Shown one piece after another: positions 50,598-59,610 of a DNA stretch of 64,000 bases. Positions within the stretch are counted from its first letter, which is position 1. Each line of letters begins with the position of its first letter. The notes under the pieces are model-generated. The model saw only the letters and a list, made by a program, of their open reading frames with translations, searched no databases and was not told the origin of the DNA. This DNA is from Bacteroidota bacterium (GTDB lineage: Bacteria; Bacteroidota; Bacteroidia; 2-12-FULL-35-15): NCBI GenBank assembly GCA_025963775.1, contig JAOQAD010000037.1, forward strand, positions 65,638 through 129,637, in the 5' to 3' direction. The position numbers and the translations under genes are program-made.

Positions 50598-51262
50598 TTA
50601 CTTCAACACACTATACACCACCGGGTAAATCAGCTTTTCCCAAACTGCATATCCTTTTGCCGAAGGATGCAGGCCATCATCCGCCACCAGCGACTTATCC
50701 TTCCCCATTTCTTTGGATTGCGCATACAGGTCGACCGTTTTGATCTCCCGTTTTTTTGCCTCTTCGAGGATGATGCTGTTGAAGTCCGCAATTCCCTTCG
50801 AAATATCCCTGCCGTTGCTGTACATTGCGCCTGTCGGTGTTACGCCGAAATCAGGAATGGTGATCAGTACAAATTTGGATTTATCCGGCAGCTTTGCCTG
50901 CACCTTTTCAATGATGTACACAAGATTTTTACGGAATGTTTTTTCATCCATGCCCTGTACCCAGTCGTTCACGCCGATCAGCAAGGTGGCGAAGTTCGGA
51001 TTGGAGCTTTCAAAAACAGGAAGCTCCCGCTCGATCACATCTTTTGTCGTCCAGCCGTTGTGCGAAGGATTCACTGCGAGCACAATGCTGACGCCGTTTT
51101 CTGAGAGATGCTTTGAAAGCAGCACCGGCCAGGAGTTTTCAGCAGTGGTGCCTGTCCCGATCGTGTAGGAATCGCCCAGGCAACATAGGTATATTTGTTC
51201 TTTTCCATAGGCGGAAGATGAAAAAATAAAGCGGTAAGGATGGTAATGCAAAGCGTTTTCAT
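50598..51262 (-). CDS. SGNH/GDSL hydrolase with a frameshift in the signal peptide
   Basis: The body (GDSYTIGTG, LLIGVNDWVQG, DDGLHPSAKG) gives all SGNH blocks, with nucleophile Ser, oxyanion Gly/Asn and Asp-x-x-His, so it is an esterase or lipase-like hydrolase. The intact frame starts only at a TTG at 51251 (MHYHPYRFIF). One frame over, an ATG at 51260-51262 gives a perfect signal peptide MKTLCITILTALFF. If the A6 run at 51221-51226 (T6 on the coding strand) had one more base, the peptide would read ALFFSSSAYGKE and join the body. So a single-base deletion in a homopolymer, either real, phase-variable, or an assembly error, breaks export. Substrate unknown. Confidence 0.82.
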
Positions 51263-51319
51263 AACCTGTTTTTAAAATATACGCAAAGTACAGCGCTGAA
51301 GATTTACCCTAAATTTACG

Positions 51320-51327
51320 TACTTTTG
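51320..51327 (+). promoter_or_regulatory. Candidate -7 box for the glycerophosphodiesterase gene
   Basis: TACTTTTG matches TAnnTTTG and lies 18 nt before the ATG at 51346. No clear -33 element. Confidence 0.4.
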
Positions 51328-51345
51328 CAGGGATATAAAAACGAA

Positions 51346-52236
51346 ATGTTTAAATACATTATTGCTATTTTCACCGGCTTGCCGCTGCTGCTGCAGGCCC
51401 AAACAATTACCTTGAGCAAAAGAACAGAAATACACGGGCACAGGGGATTCCGGGGACATTTTCCCGAGAACACATTAACGGCGTTCAAAGAAGCTGTGAA
51501 GCTCGGCGTGGACGCGATCGAGCTGGATGTGATCATTTCAAAGGATTCGCAGGTAGTTGTATCGCATGAGCCCTGGTTCAATTATAAGTTCTGTTCCGAG
51601 CCTAACGGCGAAAAGGTAAAAGCGCTGAAACAGCACAATCTATACAGGCTCACGTATGCAGAGATCAAAACCTACGATTGCGGCCTAAGGGCCAACGGCG
51701 AATTCCCGCTGCAGCAGGCCTGTGCGGAATACAAGCCTTTGTTAAGCGAAGTAATTGAAGTGCTGGATCAGTTCTGCAGGGACAATAACTTCCCCCTGGT
51801 CACCTATAACATCGAGATCAAGAGCGGGAAGATCGGCGATGGCAAATGGCACCCGGAGCCGCAAAAGATCGCTGAGCTGCTGCACAATGTGATAAAACCA
51901 TACAACATCGGTGACAGGATCCTTATCCAGAGCTTTGACACCCGCAGCCTGCAAGCCATTCACAAGCTTGACCCTGAATTGAGGATCGGACTGCTGATAG
52001 CCAATACCGGCTCTGTCGATCACAACATCAGGAAGCTGGGCTTTACGCCTTATATGTACAATCCGGCACTCAAGCTCACAAAAGAGCATACCGTGAAGCA
52101 GGCTCACCAGCATGGCTGCAAGATCATTCCGTGGACGATCAACCGCGATGAAGATATGAGACGCCTTATTGAATGGGGCGTCGACGGGCTGATCACCGAT
52201 TACCCGGATGTTGCATTGAAGTTAAGGAAATCTTAA
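51346..52236 (+). CDS. Glycerophosphodiester phosphodiesterase (secreted)
   Basis: 296 aa from the ATG at 51346 (an in-frame ATG seven codons earlier overlaps the promoter box). Signal peptide ends LLLQAQ. The TIM-barrel GDPD motifs are complete: HGHRGFRGHFPENT with its His pair and Glu, AIELDVIISKD and VVVSHEPW (metal ligands), and KIIPWTINRDEDM and GVDGLITDYPD at the end. It hydrolyses glycerophosphodiesters to glycerol-3-phosphate and an alcohol in the periplasm, likely for phospholipid turnover or phosphate and glycerol scavenging. Confidence 0.94.
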   Translation: MFKYIIAIFTGLPLLLQAQTITLSKRTEIHGHRGFRGHFPENTLTAFKEAVKLGVDAIELDVIISKDSQVVVSHEPWFNYKFCSEPNGEKVKALKQHNLYRLTYAEIKTYDCGLRANGEFPLQQACAEYKPLLSEVIEVLDQFCRDNNFPLVTYNIEIKSGKIGDGKWHPEPQKIAELLHNVIKPYNIGDRILIQSFDTRSLQAIHKLDPELRIGLLIANTGSVDHNIRKLGFTPYMYNPALKLTKEHTVKQAHQHGCKIIPWTINRDEDMRRLIEWGVDGLITDYPDVALKLRKS

Positions 52237-52353
52237 TTTTGTTATTATTATATGGCCTTTCATTGTCATGCCGTGACACGACACTGCATAAAAACAAAAG
52301 AAAGCACTTACTATCACTGACTTTACAGCCTCTCCCCATTTTTTGCCCTTGCT

Positions 52354-52385
52354 TTTGGTCAATTCCCTTTATTTTACTACTTTCG
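52354..52385 (+). promoter_or_regulatory. Promoter of the pntAB operon
   Basis: -33 TTTG (52354-52357), a 20-nt spacer and -7 box TACTTTCG (52378-52385), one base off TAnnTTTG. This is the best-spaced Bacteroidota-type promoter seen apart from that of marR. The start codon is at 52437, leaving a leader of about 45 nt. Confidence 0.5.
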
Positions 52386-52436
52386 GGACGCAAAATTTTG
52401 TTCTCAAAAAACAAGTAAACTTAATATAGTTTAATT

Positions 52437-53978
52437 ATGAAGGTAGGCATTCCATCGGAAATTTCTCCAAACGAACTAAGAGTTGCTGCAACTCCAAAAA
52501 CCGTCAAACGATTGCAAAAGCAGGGATTTGAAGTTTATATTCAGCATAACGCAGGGATCAAAGCAAATTTTTCTGACAAGGATTTTGAAGAAGCGGGAGC
52601 TAAAATAGTTGCTACAGCTGCCGATATATATGGCAAATCGGATATTGTACTGAAGGTGAAGGAGCCTGCAATGGAAGAAGTTGATATGATGAAGGAAGGC
52701 CTGGTAATGTTGAGCTATTTGTGGCCGGCACAAAATCAGCCCTTACTTCAAAAATTAGCGGATAAGAAAGTGAATGCCATTGCAATGGATGCAATCCCAC
52801 GTATTTCCAGGGCACAAAAAATGGATGTGTTGTCATCAATGGCAAACATCGCAGGATACAGGGCAGTTATTGAAGGTTCTTATCATTTCGGAAGATTTTT
52901 AAACGGACAAATTACAGCTGCCGGTAAAGTTGAACCTGCCAAAGTACTGGTGATTGGTGCAGGTGTAGCCGGCCTTGCTGCAATTGGTGCTGCAAACTCA
53001 TTGGGTGCCATCGTAAGGGCTTTTGATACACGTAAAGAAGTTGCAGAACAGATCGAATCGATGGGTGCGCAATTCTTAACCGTTGAAATTGAAGAAGACG
53101 GTGCAACAGCATCGGGTTATTCAAAAGAAATGAGCAAGGAATTTATTGCCGCTGAAATGGCATTGTTCAAGGCCCAGGCTGCTGAAGTGGATATTATTAT
53201 TACTACTGCTCAAATACCCGGCAGGCCGGCTCCGAAATTAATCTTAACAGATCATGTAGCGGTTATGAAGCCGGGGTCGGTTATTGTGGATTTAGCTGCA
53301 TCATCAGGAGGGAATTGTGAATTAACGAAGAACGGGGAAGTTTATACAACCGATAACGGAGTTACTATTATTGGTAAATTAAATCAGCTTCCCAGCCAGG
53401 CTTCACAGCTATATGGAAATAACTTATGTCACTTGTTAGATGACATGGGCAAAGCGGAGAAATGGAAAATTGATATGGAAGATGCTGTTGTATCAAGAGC
53501 AATGGTAACTCATAATGGTAAAATCAACTGGCCGCCGGCGCCACTTCCTGTTAGTCCGGCAAAGCCAAAAGCCGCGGAAGTTATAGCAGAGGATCCGAAA
53601 ATTGTAGCTGAAAGAAAAAATAAAAAAGAAGGTACATCCATGATCATTAAACTGGTTGTGATCGGTGTGCTTTTATTGGCGATGGGACAATTTGCCCCGG
53701 GTGAATTTATGCAGCACTTTACGGTGTTTGTATTAGCCGTATTCATTGGCTGGCAGGTAATCTGGAATGTATCGCATTCACTTCACACTCCATTAATGGC
53801 TGTTACCAACGCTATTAGCGGTATTATCATCGTTGGCGGTTTATTACAGACGAAAGATGATTTATCGAATTCGATGGTCATGACTGTTTTAGCATCTGTT
53901 GCTATCCTGGTGGCCAGCATCAATATAGTCGGAGGATTTGTGGTTACTCACCGTATGTTGAAAATGTTTAAAAAATAA
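52437..53978 (+). CDS. pntA: NAD(P) transhydrogenase subunit alpha
   Basis: 513 aa, as in E. coli PntA. The NAD(H)-binding domain I has GIPSEISPNELRVAATPKTV at the N-terminus and the dinucleotide fold VIGAGVAGLAAIGAANSLGA (about 174-193). The C-terminal membrane part (about 400-513) shows four helices, from IIKLVVIGVLLLAMGQFAPG to the last ending MLKMFKK. With PntB it couples hydride transfer between NADH and NADP+ to proton flow across the inner membrane and supplies NADPH. Spacing to pntB is 12 bp. Confidence 0.95.
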   Translation: MKVGIPSEISPNELRVAATPKTVKRLQKQGFEVYIQHNAGIKANFSDKDFEEAGAKIVATAADIYGKSDIVLKVKEPAMEEVDMMKEGLVMLSYLWPAQNQPLLQKLADKKVNAIAMDAIPRISRAQKMDVLSSMANIAGYRAVIEGSYHFGRFLNGQITAAGKVEPAKVLVIGAGVAGLAAIGAANSLGAIVRAFDTRKEVAEQIESMGAQFLTVEIEEDGATASGYSKEMSKEFIAAEMALFKAQAAEVDIIITTAQIPGRPAPKLILTDHVAVMKPGSVIVDLAASSGGNCELTKNGEVYTTDNGVTIIGKLNQLPSQASQLYGNNLCHLLDDMGKAEKWKIDMEDAVVSRAMVTHNGKINWPPAPLPVSPAKPKAAEVIAEDPKIVAERKNKKEGTSMIIKLVVIGVLLLAMGQFAPGEFMQHFTVFVLAVFIGWQVIWNVSHSLHTPLMAVTNAISGIIIVGGLLQTKDDLSNSMVMTVLASVAILVASINIVGGFVVTHRMLKMFKK

Positions 53979-53990
53979 GAAACAGGAAAT

Positions 53991-55394
53991 ATGATCTTTA
54001 TAGAAAAGGAAATTCAAACAGCAGCATATTTATTTGCAAGTATCCTGTTTATTTTAAGCCTGGGAGGTTTATCCTCACAGGAATCGGCAAAGCGCGGTGT
54101 GTTTTATGGCATTGTAGGTATGGCTATCGCTATACTTGCAACCGTTTTGGGCAAAGGTGTTGAAGGCCATGTTTATATTATTTGCGCAATTGCTGTAGCA
54201 GCGATCATTGGAACACTGCTGGCACGTAAAGTTGAAATGACTTCCATGCCTCAGCTGGTTGCTATCTTACACAGTTTTGTTGGTTTGGCTGCGGTGCTTG
54301 TTGGCTTTGGCTCCTACCTCGATCCTGCAACACATAAATTAAGCTCTGCTGAGCATACGATACATTTAGTTGAAGTATTTATTGGTGTGTTCATTGGTGC
54401 AATTACATTCACAGGTTCTATCGTGGCCTGGGGCAAACTGGAAGGCAAGATCATGAGCAAGCCTTTGCTGTACCCGGGAAGACATGCAGTAAACATTATT
54501 TTAGTTCTTGCTTCTATTGTATTAGGTGTTATGTTCGCAAGAGCTGAAGGCACTGATGGAATGATGTACTTATATATCATGACCGCAATTGCAGGTTTTA
54601 TTGGTGTAATGTTAGTAATGGCAATTGGCGGTGCAGATATGCCCGTTGTAGTTTCTATGTTAAACTCTTATTCAGGTTGGGCTGCATCAGCTGCAGGCTT
54701 TATGCTGGGTAACGACCTGTTAATTGTAACCGGTGCATTGGTTGGCAGCTCGGGTGCAATTCTTTCCATCATTATGTGTGAGGCAATGAACAGGTCTTTC
54801 TTCTCCGTGATACTTGGAGGCTTTGGCGCAGTTACATCATCGGGTGAAGCAGCTGCTATGGAAGGAGAAGTTACTGCATTAACTCATGAAGAGGTTTCTG
54901 ATCTGTTAAAAGAAGCAAAATCGGTTGTTATTGTGCCGGGTTACGGAATGGCTGTTGCAAAAGCACAGTACCCGATCTATGACATGGTGCAAACGTTACA
55001 AAAAGCAGGAAAAAAAGTGAGATTCGCTATACATCCCGTTGCCGGCCGTTTACCCGGGCACATGAATGTATTGTTAGCTGAGGCAAACGTACCTTACGAT
55101 ATCGTATTGGAAATGGACGAGATCAACGAAGACCTGCCTGACACAGATGTAGTAATGGTGATTGGTGCAAATGACGTTGTTAATCCGGGAGCGCAGGATG
55201 ATCCGTCAAGCCCTATTTATGGAATGCCGGTTATCGAAGCCTGGAAAGCAGAGAAAGTTATTATAATGAAACGTTCTATGTCGGTTGGTTATGCTGGTGT
55301 AGAGAATCCTTTATTCTACAAACCAAATGCAGAAATGCTTTATGGTGATGCGAAAGACAGTGTTGAGAAGATATTAGGATTTTTAAAAATGTAA
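53991..55394 (+). CDS. pntB: NAD(P) transhydrogenase subunit beta
   Basis: 467 aa. The N-terminal part has about eight or nine membrane helices (residues 8-280), including the conserved proton-channel region [20 protein letters not shown]. The C-terminal NADP(H)-binding domain III contains [37 protein letters not shown] and [11 protein letters not shown]. It forms the complete enzyme with PntA, cotranscribed. Codon use in both pnt genes is more AT-ended than in neighbouring genes (42% G+C in a 60-nt sample), but not enough to claim transfer. Confidence 0.95.
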   Translation: MIFIEKEIQTAAYLFASILFILSLGGLSSQESAKRGVFYGIVGMAIAILATVLGKGVEGHVYIICAIAVAAIIGTLLARKVEMTSMPQLVAILHSFVGLAAVLVGFGSYLDPATHKLSSAEHTIHLVEVFIGVFIGAITFTGSIVAWGKLEGKIMSKPLLYPGRHAVNIILVLASIVLGVMFARAEGTDGMMYLYIMTAIAGFIGVMLVMAIGGADMPVVVSMLNSYSGWAASAAGFMLGNDLLIVTGALVGSSGAILSIIMCEAMNRSFFSVILGGFGAVTSSGEAAAMEGEVTALTHEEVSDLLKEAKSVVIVPGYGMAVAKAQYPIYDMVQTLQKAGKKVRFAIHPVAGRLPGHMNVLLAEANVPYDIVLEMDEINEDLPDTDVVMVIGANDVVNPGAQDDPSSPIYGMPVIEAWKAEKVIIMKRSMSVGYAGVENPLFYKPNAEMLYGDAKDSVEKILGFLKM

Positions 55395-55464
55395 TTACAG
55401 GATACGAAGAGACGTTTTATCTTTTACTACGAACACAGAGCCACAGAACCTCTGTAACTTATAA

Positions 55465-56049
55465 ATGGCCAGGAAGGCGCTTATTCTTATTTTTATTATC
55501 TTCATCTGTTCGCTCCATGTCCGGGCGCAGGCCCCTGTTTCCGCAAGTTTCGGAGCAGGCTTCAAATCCCCGTTCGGAACTGTAGGCATTTTTATAATGG
55601 GTGTGGATATCTCCGACAGGATCACCTACCAGCTTGGCCCCGCGATCAACATCAGCTACAGCGGAATGGGCGCAACCACAGGATTTAAATGGGCATTTCT
55701 AAAAGCAAGAAAATATTCGGCAAGCTTTAATGTAGATTACCAATTCCTGCTGAGCAGGAACATCTCAAAATTATTTGACAGCGACAAACGTTTTTCAACT
55801 TACCGGACACCTAACATGCACCATGTTTTTGCAGGCGCATCCTTCAATGTAAACATGAGCAATTTTGTGAGAAACCTCAAGGACGATAAATTCTCCCTGA
55901 ATATGAATTACGGATTTGGCTTGTCCAATTACCAACCCCTGCTTGTTGCCGGCGATCCGAATGATGGGATCCGGAAAAACATCACGCGGCAGATCTCATC
56001 CGGGATCGGGTTTTCGGTAACATATACCGCCTATCTTTTCAATAATTAA
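55465..56049 (+). CDS. Hypothetical exported protein, probable outer-membrane barrel
   Basis: 194 aa. Signal peptide MARKALILIFIIFICSLHVR ending before AQ, followed by alternating hydrophobic strands with Gly and aromatic residues (ISYSGMGATTGFKWAF, SASFNVDYQFLL, FSLNMNYGFGLSNY), ending in a terminal strand GIGFSVTYTAYLFNN. No named family recognised; it resembles small PorT/OmpW-like barrels only in layout. It follows pntB by 70 bp, and its own promoter was not found. Confidence 0.68.
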   Translation: MARKALILIFIIFICSLHVRAQAPVSASFGAGFKSPFGTVGIFIMGVDISDRITYQLGPAINISYSGMGATTGFKWAFLKARKYSASFNVDYQFLLSRNISKLFDSDKRFSTYRTPNMHHVFAGASFNVNMSNFVRNLKDDKFSLNMNYGFGLSNYQPLLVAGDPNDGIRKNITRQISSGIGFSVTYTAYLFNN

Positions 56050-56073
56050 CCTGCAAATTTTTGTGGATTTGAT

Positions 56074-56154
56074 GCGCTCCTCCGGAGCGCTATTAATAAT
56101 GTACTCCTCCGGAGTACGGAATACACGGCATCCTGTTAATACTCCGGAGGAGCG
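56074..56154. repeat. CTCC-TCC-GGAG palindromes (family R5)
   Basis: Hairpin 1, GCGCTCCTCCGGAGCGC (56074-56090), and hairpin 2, GTACTCCTCCGGAGTAC (56101-56117), share core and loop, but their outer stem bases differ and remain complementary (GCGC/GCGC versus GTAC/GTAC). A third inverted copy ACTCCGGAGGAGCG (56141-56154) can pair with hairpin 1. It lies between convergent genes and may also act as a terminator. Confidence 0.8.
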
Positions 56155-56170
56155 AATTATTACAGCAGCA

Positions 56171-58297
56171 TTATTGCACAATGAGCTTGCCTTTGCCGAT
56201 CAGTGTGGCGCCATCCCTCACTTCATAAAAATAAATTCCTTTCTGAAGCCCTTCTCTTGAGATTGAAAAATCGGGATTGCTGAATTTTACTGAACGTACC
56301 TTTTCGCCATGCACATCGTACAGCAGGCAGCTGCCATCTACGATCTGCTCCTGCCCTGTTTTAAACATAGCTTCGCGATCAAAGGGATTCGGATAGACAA
56401 ACACTGCAGGTTGCGGCCTGTTCTTATCTGCTACTGTTGTAGCGGTGGATTCATTGAATGTTGCAAGTCCGTATAAGGTCCCCAGCCATTTATTTCCGGC
56501 AGCATCAATAGCAACGGAAGGAATGAAAGCGCCCGGTAATGGCGAATCAGTTGTGTTGTAGACAGACCAAGCATAATCATCGAACTTTGCAAAACCGTTA
56601 TTGGTACCGATCCATTTTACGCCGCTTCCATCTATCGCGATGGAGCGTACACGGTTATCCGGAATGGAAGAATTAAGCGTATCATATACAGTCCAGGTGG
56701 TATCATTGAATTTTACCATACCTGCGCCAAATGTACCGATCCAGATATTGCCTGAATTGTCGGCAGCCAATGAAACAACCTGGTTGGAAGGCAGGCCGGA
56801 GTTGCCTGTATTGTAGGTAGTCCAGGTGCTGCCGTCATACTCCATCAATCCGCCTCCGTTGAGCCCTGCCCAAACGTGTCCTGTGCCATCTACTGCAAGT
56901 GCCATTACAGCATCTGTTGTAAGTGTATTCTGCCAGGATCCGTTGAAACGGGAAATACCCGCTTCAGTGCCAAACCATTTGTTCCCGCCTGCATCTATTG
57001 CTATTGAATAAACCTTTGCATTGAGCAGTCCGCCGGCAGAGGCCCCAAACAACTGCCAGGTGGAGCCGTTGAAATGGGCTGCACCATGGTTTTCAGTTCC
57101 GATCCAAAGGTCGTTGCTGCCTTCAATCGCCATGCAATGCACTGTTGCATCCGGCAAGGGGGAATTGGAAGGATTATAATTTATCCAGTTGGTACCATCA
57201 TATTTTACAAGCCCCGCACCATTGGTACCGATCCATTTGTTTTGGGATCCATCGATAGCAATGCTGAATATCGAATTATCAGGAAGCCCCGAGTTGGAAG
57301 TATTTATCTCGGTAAAAACTGAGCCATTGAACTTCAACAGGCCATTTCCTGCGATCCATTTATTCCCGGAGGTATCTACGATGATAGACCGGATGTCGGC
57401 ATTAAGCGAAGGATGCGAGGCTCCGTTATACACCGTCCAGGAAGTTCCGTCAAATTTTACAAAGCCACATTGATAATAGGCACGGGTAGTGATCCACTTA
57501 TTTCCAAGTGCATCAATAGCAATATGAGAGATCATATTATTCGGAAGAGAAGAATTTGTTGATGTATAAACAATCCAGGAGATATCATTAAAAACAGTCA
57601 ATCCCGCACTTGTACCGATCCATTTTGTTCCATCGCCGTCAACGGTGATGCAGAAAATACCGCCTGGCGGTATACCTGAATTCGCACTGTTATAAATCGT
57701 CCATGTGCTGCCATCAAATTTTGCAAGCTCACCGGGTGTTCCGATCCATTTTGTGCCAGCGGCATCCACGGTTATTGCAAGAATATAATCCGTTGTTAAA
57801 GGAGAATTTGAAATAGTGTAAGTGTTCCAGCCAGAGCTGCTGAACCGGCTTAGCCCATTCCGCGTACCGATCCAAACAACTGTGCCTTCTATCGCTAATG
57901 AAATGATTTGATTGTCGGGAAGGCCTGAGTTGGCCGTGGTGTAAACCGTCCAGGAAGAGCCATCGTATTTTACAAGCCCCTGATCCGTCCCGATCCATTT
58001 CACACCTGCTGCATCTACCGAAACTGCAGAAATACCATTGCCGGGAAGCCCTGAATTAGCTTTGTTATAGTAAATGGCAGCACCGGTTGATTTATTGACC
58101 TTTACCAATCCCGTAGCAGTACCTGTCCAGATGAAAGCACCTTCCTCAGCCAGGCAGACAGCCTGCTTTCCCATGGAATAATAATTCCAGCTGGCAACGG
58201 TTTGCGCGTAAGAAGCAATGAAAAGCAGGTTCATAAAAAGGATGAGCATTCCTTTTTTACGAACAGTTACTTTTTTAAGGTGTAGCTTTTCTTTCAT
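56171..58297 (-). CDS. Two-component-regulator-type beta-propeller protein, T9SS type A sorted
   Basis: 708 aa. The signal peptide ends near SYAQ (about residue 32). Fourteen tandem propeller repeats of about 45 aa follow, each with a KWIGTxxGLxKFDG-like core (KWIGTDQGLVKYDG, VWIGTRNGLSRF, IWIGTFGAGMVKF, KWIGTNNGFAKF). These are the reg_prop repeats normally found in the sensor part of hybrid two-component systems. Here no kinase follows. Instead the C-terminus (VYPNPFDREAMFK...KLIVQ) is a type A sorting domain, so the propeller is secreted. Two seven-bladed propellers would account for fourteen repeats. Ligand unknown. Confidence 0.85.
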   Translation of the reverse strand: MKEKLHLKKVTVRKKGMLILFMNLLFIASYAQTVASWNYYSMGKQAVCLAEEGAFIWTGTATGLVKVNKSTGAAIYYNKANSGLPGNGISAVSVDAAGVKWIGTDQGLVKYDGSSWTVYTTANSGLPDNQIISLAIEGTVVWIGTRNGLSRFSSSGWNTYTISNSPLTTDYILAITVDAAGTKWIGTPGELAKFDGSTWTIYNSANSGIPPGGIFCITVDGDGTKWIGTSAGLTVFNDISWIVYTSTNSSLPNNMISHIAIDALGNKWITTRAYYQCGFVKFDGTSWTVYNGASHPSLNADIRSIIVDTSGNKWIAGNGLLKFNGSVFTEINTSNSGLPDNSIFSIAIDGSQNKWIGTNGAGLVKYDGTNWINYNPSNSPLPDATVHCMAIEGSNDLWIGTENHGAAHFNGSTWQLFGASAGGLLNAKVYSIAIDAGGNKWFGTEAGISRFNGSWQNTLTTDAVMALAVDGTGHVWAGLNGGGLMEYDGSTWTTYNTGNSGLPSNQVVSLAADNSGNIWIGTFGAGMVKFNDTTWTVYDTLNSSIPDNRVRSIAIDGSGVKWIGTNNGFAKFDDYAWSVYNTTDSPLPGAFIPSVAIDAAGNKWLGTLYGLATFNESTATTVADKNRPQPAVFVYPNPFDREAMFKTGQEQIVDGSCLLYDVHGEKVRSVKFSNPDFSISREGLQKGIYFYEVRDGATLIGKGKLIVQ

Positions 58298-58316
58298 AAT
58301 TAGATCATTCTTCTTT

Positions 58317-58505
58317 TCAGAATTGAAAAGCTGCAGCGTTTATGTGATGCGTTATCATTTGCTGTCCTGCTTTAAGATCAGCATTTTTGTACGTATTGCC
58401 GGCAATTGGCTGTGCATGCGACTTTATAGTCCAGAGCACTAAAAATGAAAATAATAACAGGAGCCCGATCAGCTCTTTGTTAAATGGTGTTTTACTTTCG
58501 CTCAT
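58317..58505 (-). CDS. Small single-pass membrane protein, uncertain
   Basis: 62 aa: a short charged N-terminus (MSESKTPFNKE), one hydrophobic helix (LIGLLLLFSFLVLWTI) and a short polar tail. It lies 27 bp after brkB on the same strand, with an AAAGGA-like ribosome-binding site upstream of its ATG. I do not recognise a family, and it is short enough that it could be a chance ORF, but the helix and spacing favour a real small gene. Confidence 0.45.
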   Translation of the reverse strand: MSESKTPFNKELIGLLLLFSFLVLWTIKSHAQPIAGNTYKNADLKAGQQMITHHINAAAFQF

Positions 58506-58532
58506 GATGATGTTCCTTTCTTATGATTAAAT

Positions 58533-59507
58533 TTATGCGCCAGACCAGTTGCGTTTGCCTATTACCCGGTTCACGGCTTTTTGCTTGTCTTTTACCTGTT
58601 TTTCGTTTTCAGATGCATTTATTTTCACGGCATCTTTCGCAGGTTCAATTTCCCGGCCGAAATGCACTACAAACTGTTTGGTATATTCCGCCCCGAGAAA
58701 AAGGATCATGCTGGAATAATTGACCCAAAGCATTAATAAAACAATTGAGCCAGCTGCCCCGTATGCCGATCCGGGGTTTGCTTTCCCGAAATAGAGCCCG
58801 AGCGCAAATTTACCGGCAATGAACAGCAGCGCGGTGATCATGGAACCCAGCCATACATCTCTCCAGCGGATCTTCGCATCAGGTAAGATCCTGAACATCA
58901 GCGCGAAAAGCACGGTGATCACTGCAAAATTGACAACAAAGCTGATGAGGCGGAACACGATCATCATAAAATCGGGCAGGCTGGCTTTGATCCAGCCGCT
59001 GAAAGCTGATAAACCTGCAGAAATGATGAGAGAGATCAGCAATAAAAAACCGATTGACATGATCAATCCGAAGGAAAACAAACGGTCTTTGAGGGATTTC
59101 AGCCATGCTTTTTCCGCTTTTACCTCCACTTCCCAGATCAGGTCGAGCGATTTCTGCAGCTGCACAAACACCCCGGTAGCACCCACTAACAGCGTGATGA
59201 TCCCGATGATGGTTGCAAGTACGGTATTTTTGCTTTCGCTGGCATGCGCCACAATGTCTTCGAGCTGTTTCGCGGTATCCGCGCCCATGGCGGCTGTTAC
59301 CTGGTTGGAGATCTCGCCGCTTACGGCTTCCCTGCCAAAAAAATAGCCGGCAGCACTGATAATGATCACCAGCAGGGCGGGGATCGAGAAAATAGCATAA
59401 TAGGAAATAACGGCACCCTGGCGAAAAGGGTCCGCTTTATTCCACGCAGCAAATGTCTTTTTGCTGACTTCCCAGAAGTTTGAAATGTGTTTTTTTATAG
59501 CAGTCAT
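58533..59507 (-). CDS. YihY/BrkB family inner-membrane protein
   Basis: 324 aa with about six membrane helices: QGAVISYYAIFSIPALLVII, then helices near 95-115, 145-170, 185-210, 220-240 and 248-270. AWNKADPFRQGAVISYYAIF near the start and GSAYGAAGSIVLLMLWVNYS near the end are the BrkB/YihY signature. Function is poorly defined (once proposed as RNase BN, later rejected). A charged Lys/Asn-rich C-terminal tail (about 285-324) follows the last helix. Confidence 0.92.
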   Translation of the reverse strand: MTAIKKHISNFWEVSKKTFAAWNKADPFRQGAVISYYAIFSIPALLVIIISAAGYFFGREAVSGEISNQVTAAMGADTAKQLEDIVAHASESKNTVLATIIGIITLLVGATGVFVQLQKSLDLIWEVEVKAEKAWLKSLKDRLFSFGLIMSIGFLLLISLIISAGLSAFSGWIKASLPDFMMIVFRLISFVVNFAVITVLFALMFRILPDAKIRWRDVWLGSMITALLFIAGKFALGLYFGKANPGSAYGAAGSIVLLMLWVNYSSMILFLGAEYTKQFVVHFGREIEPAKDAVKINASENEKQVKDKQKAVNRVIGKRNWSGA

Positions 59508-59610
59508 AAGCAGTTTTAATTTTTAATAAAACTGTTCTGACAAACTTTATGCTTGTGGAAATTTTAAAATTTGTGGAGGGAAATACACATTTTTATTGGC
59601 CAAACCGCAA

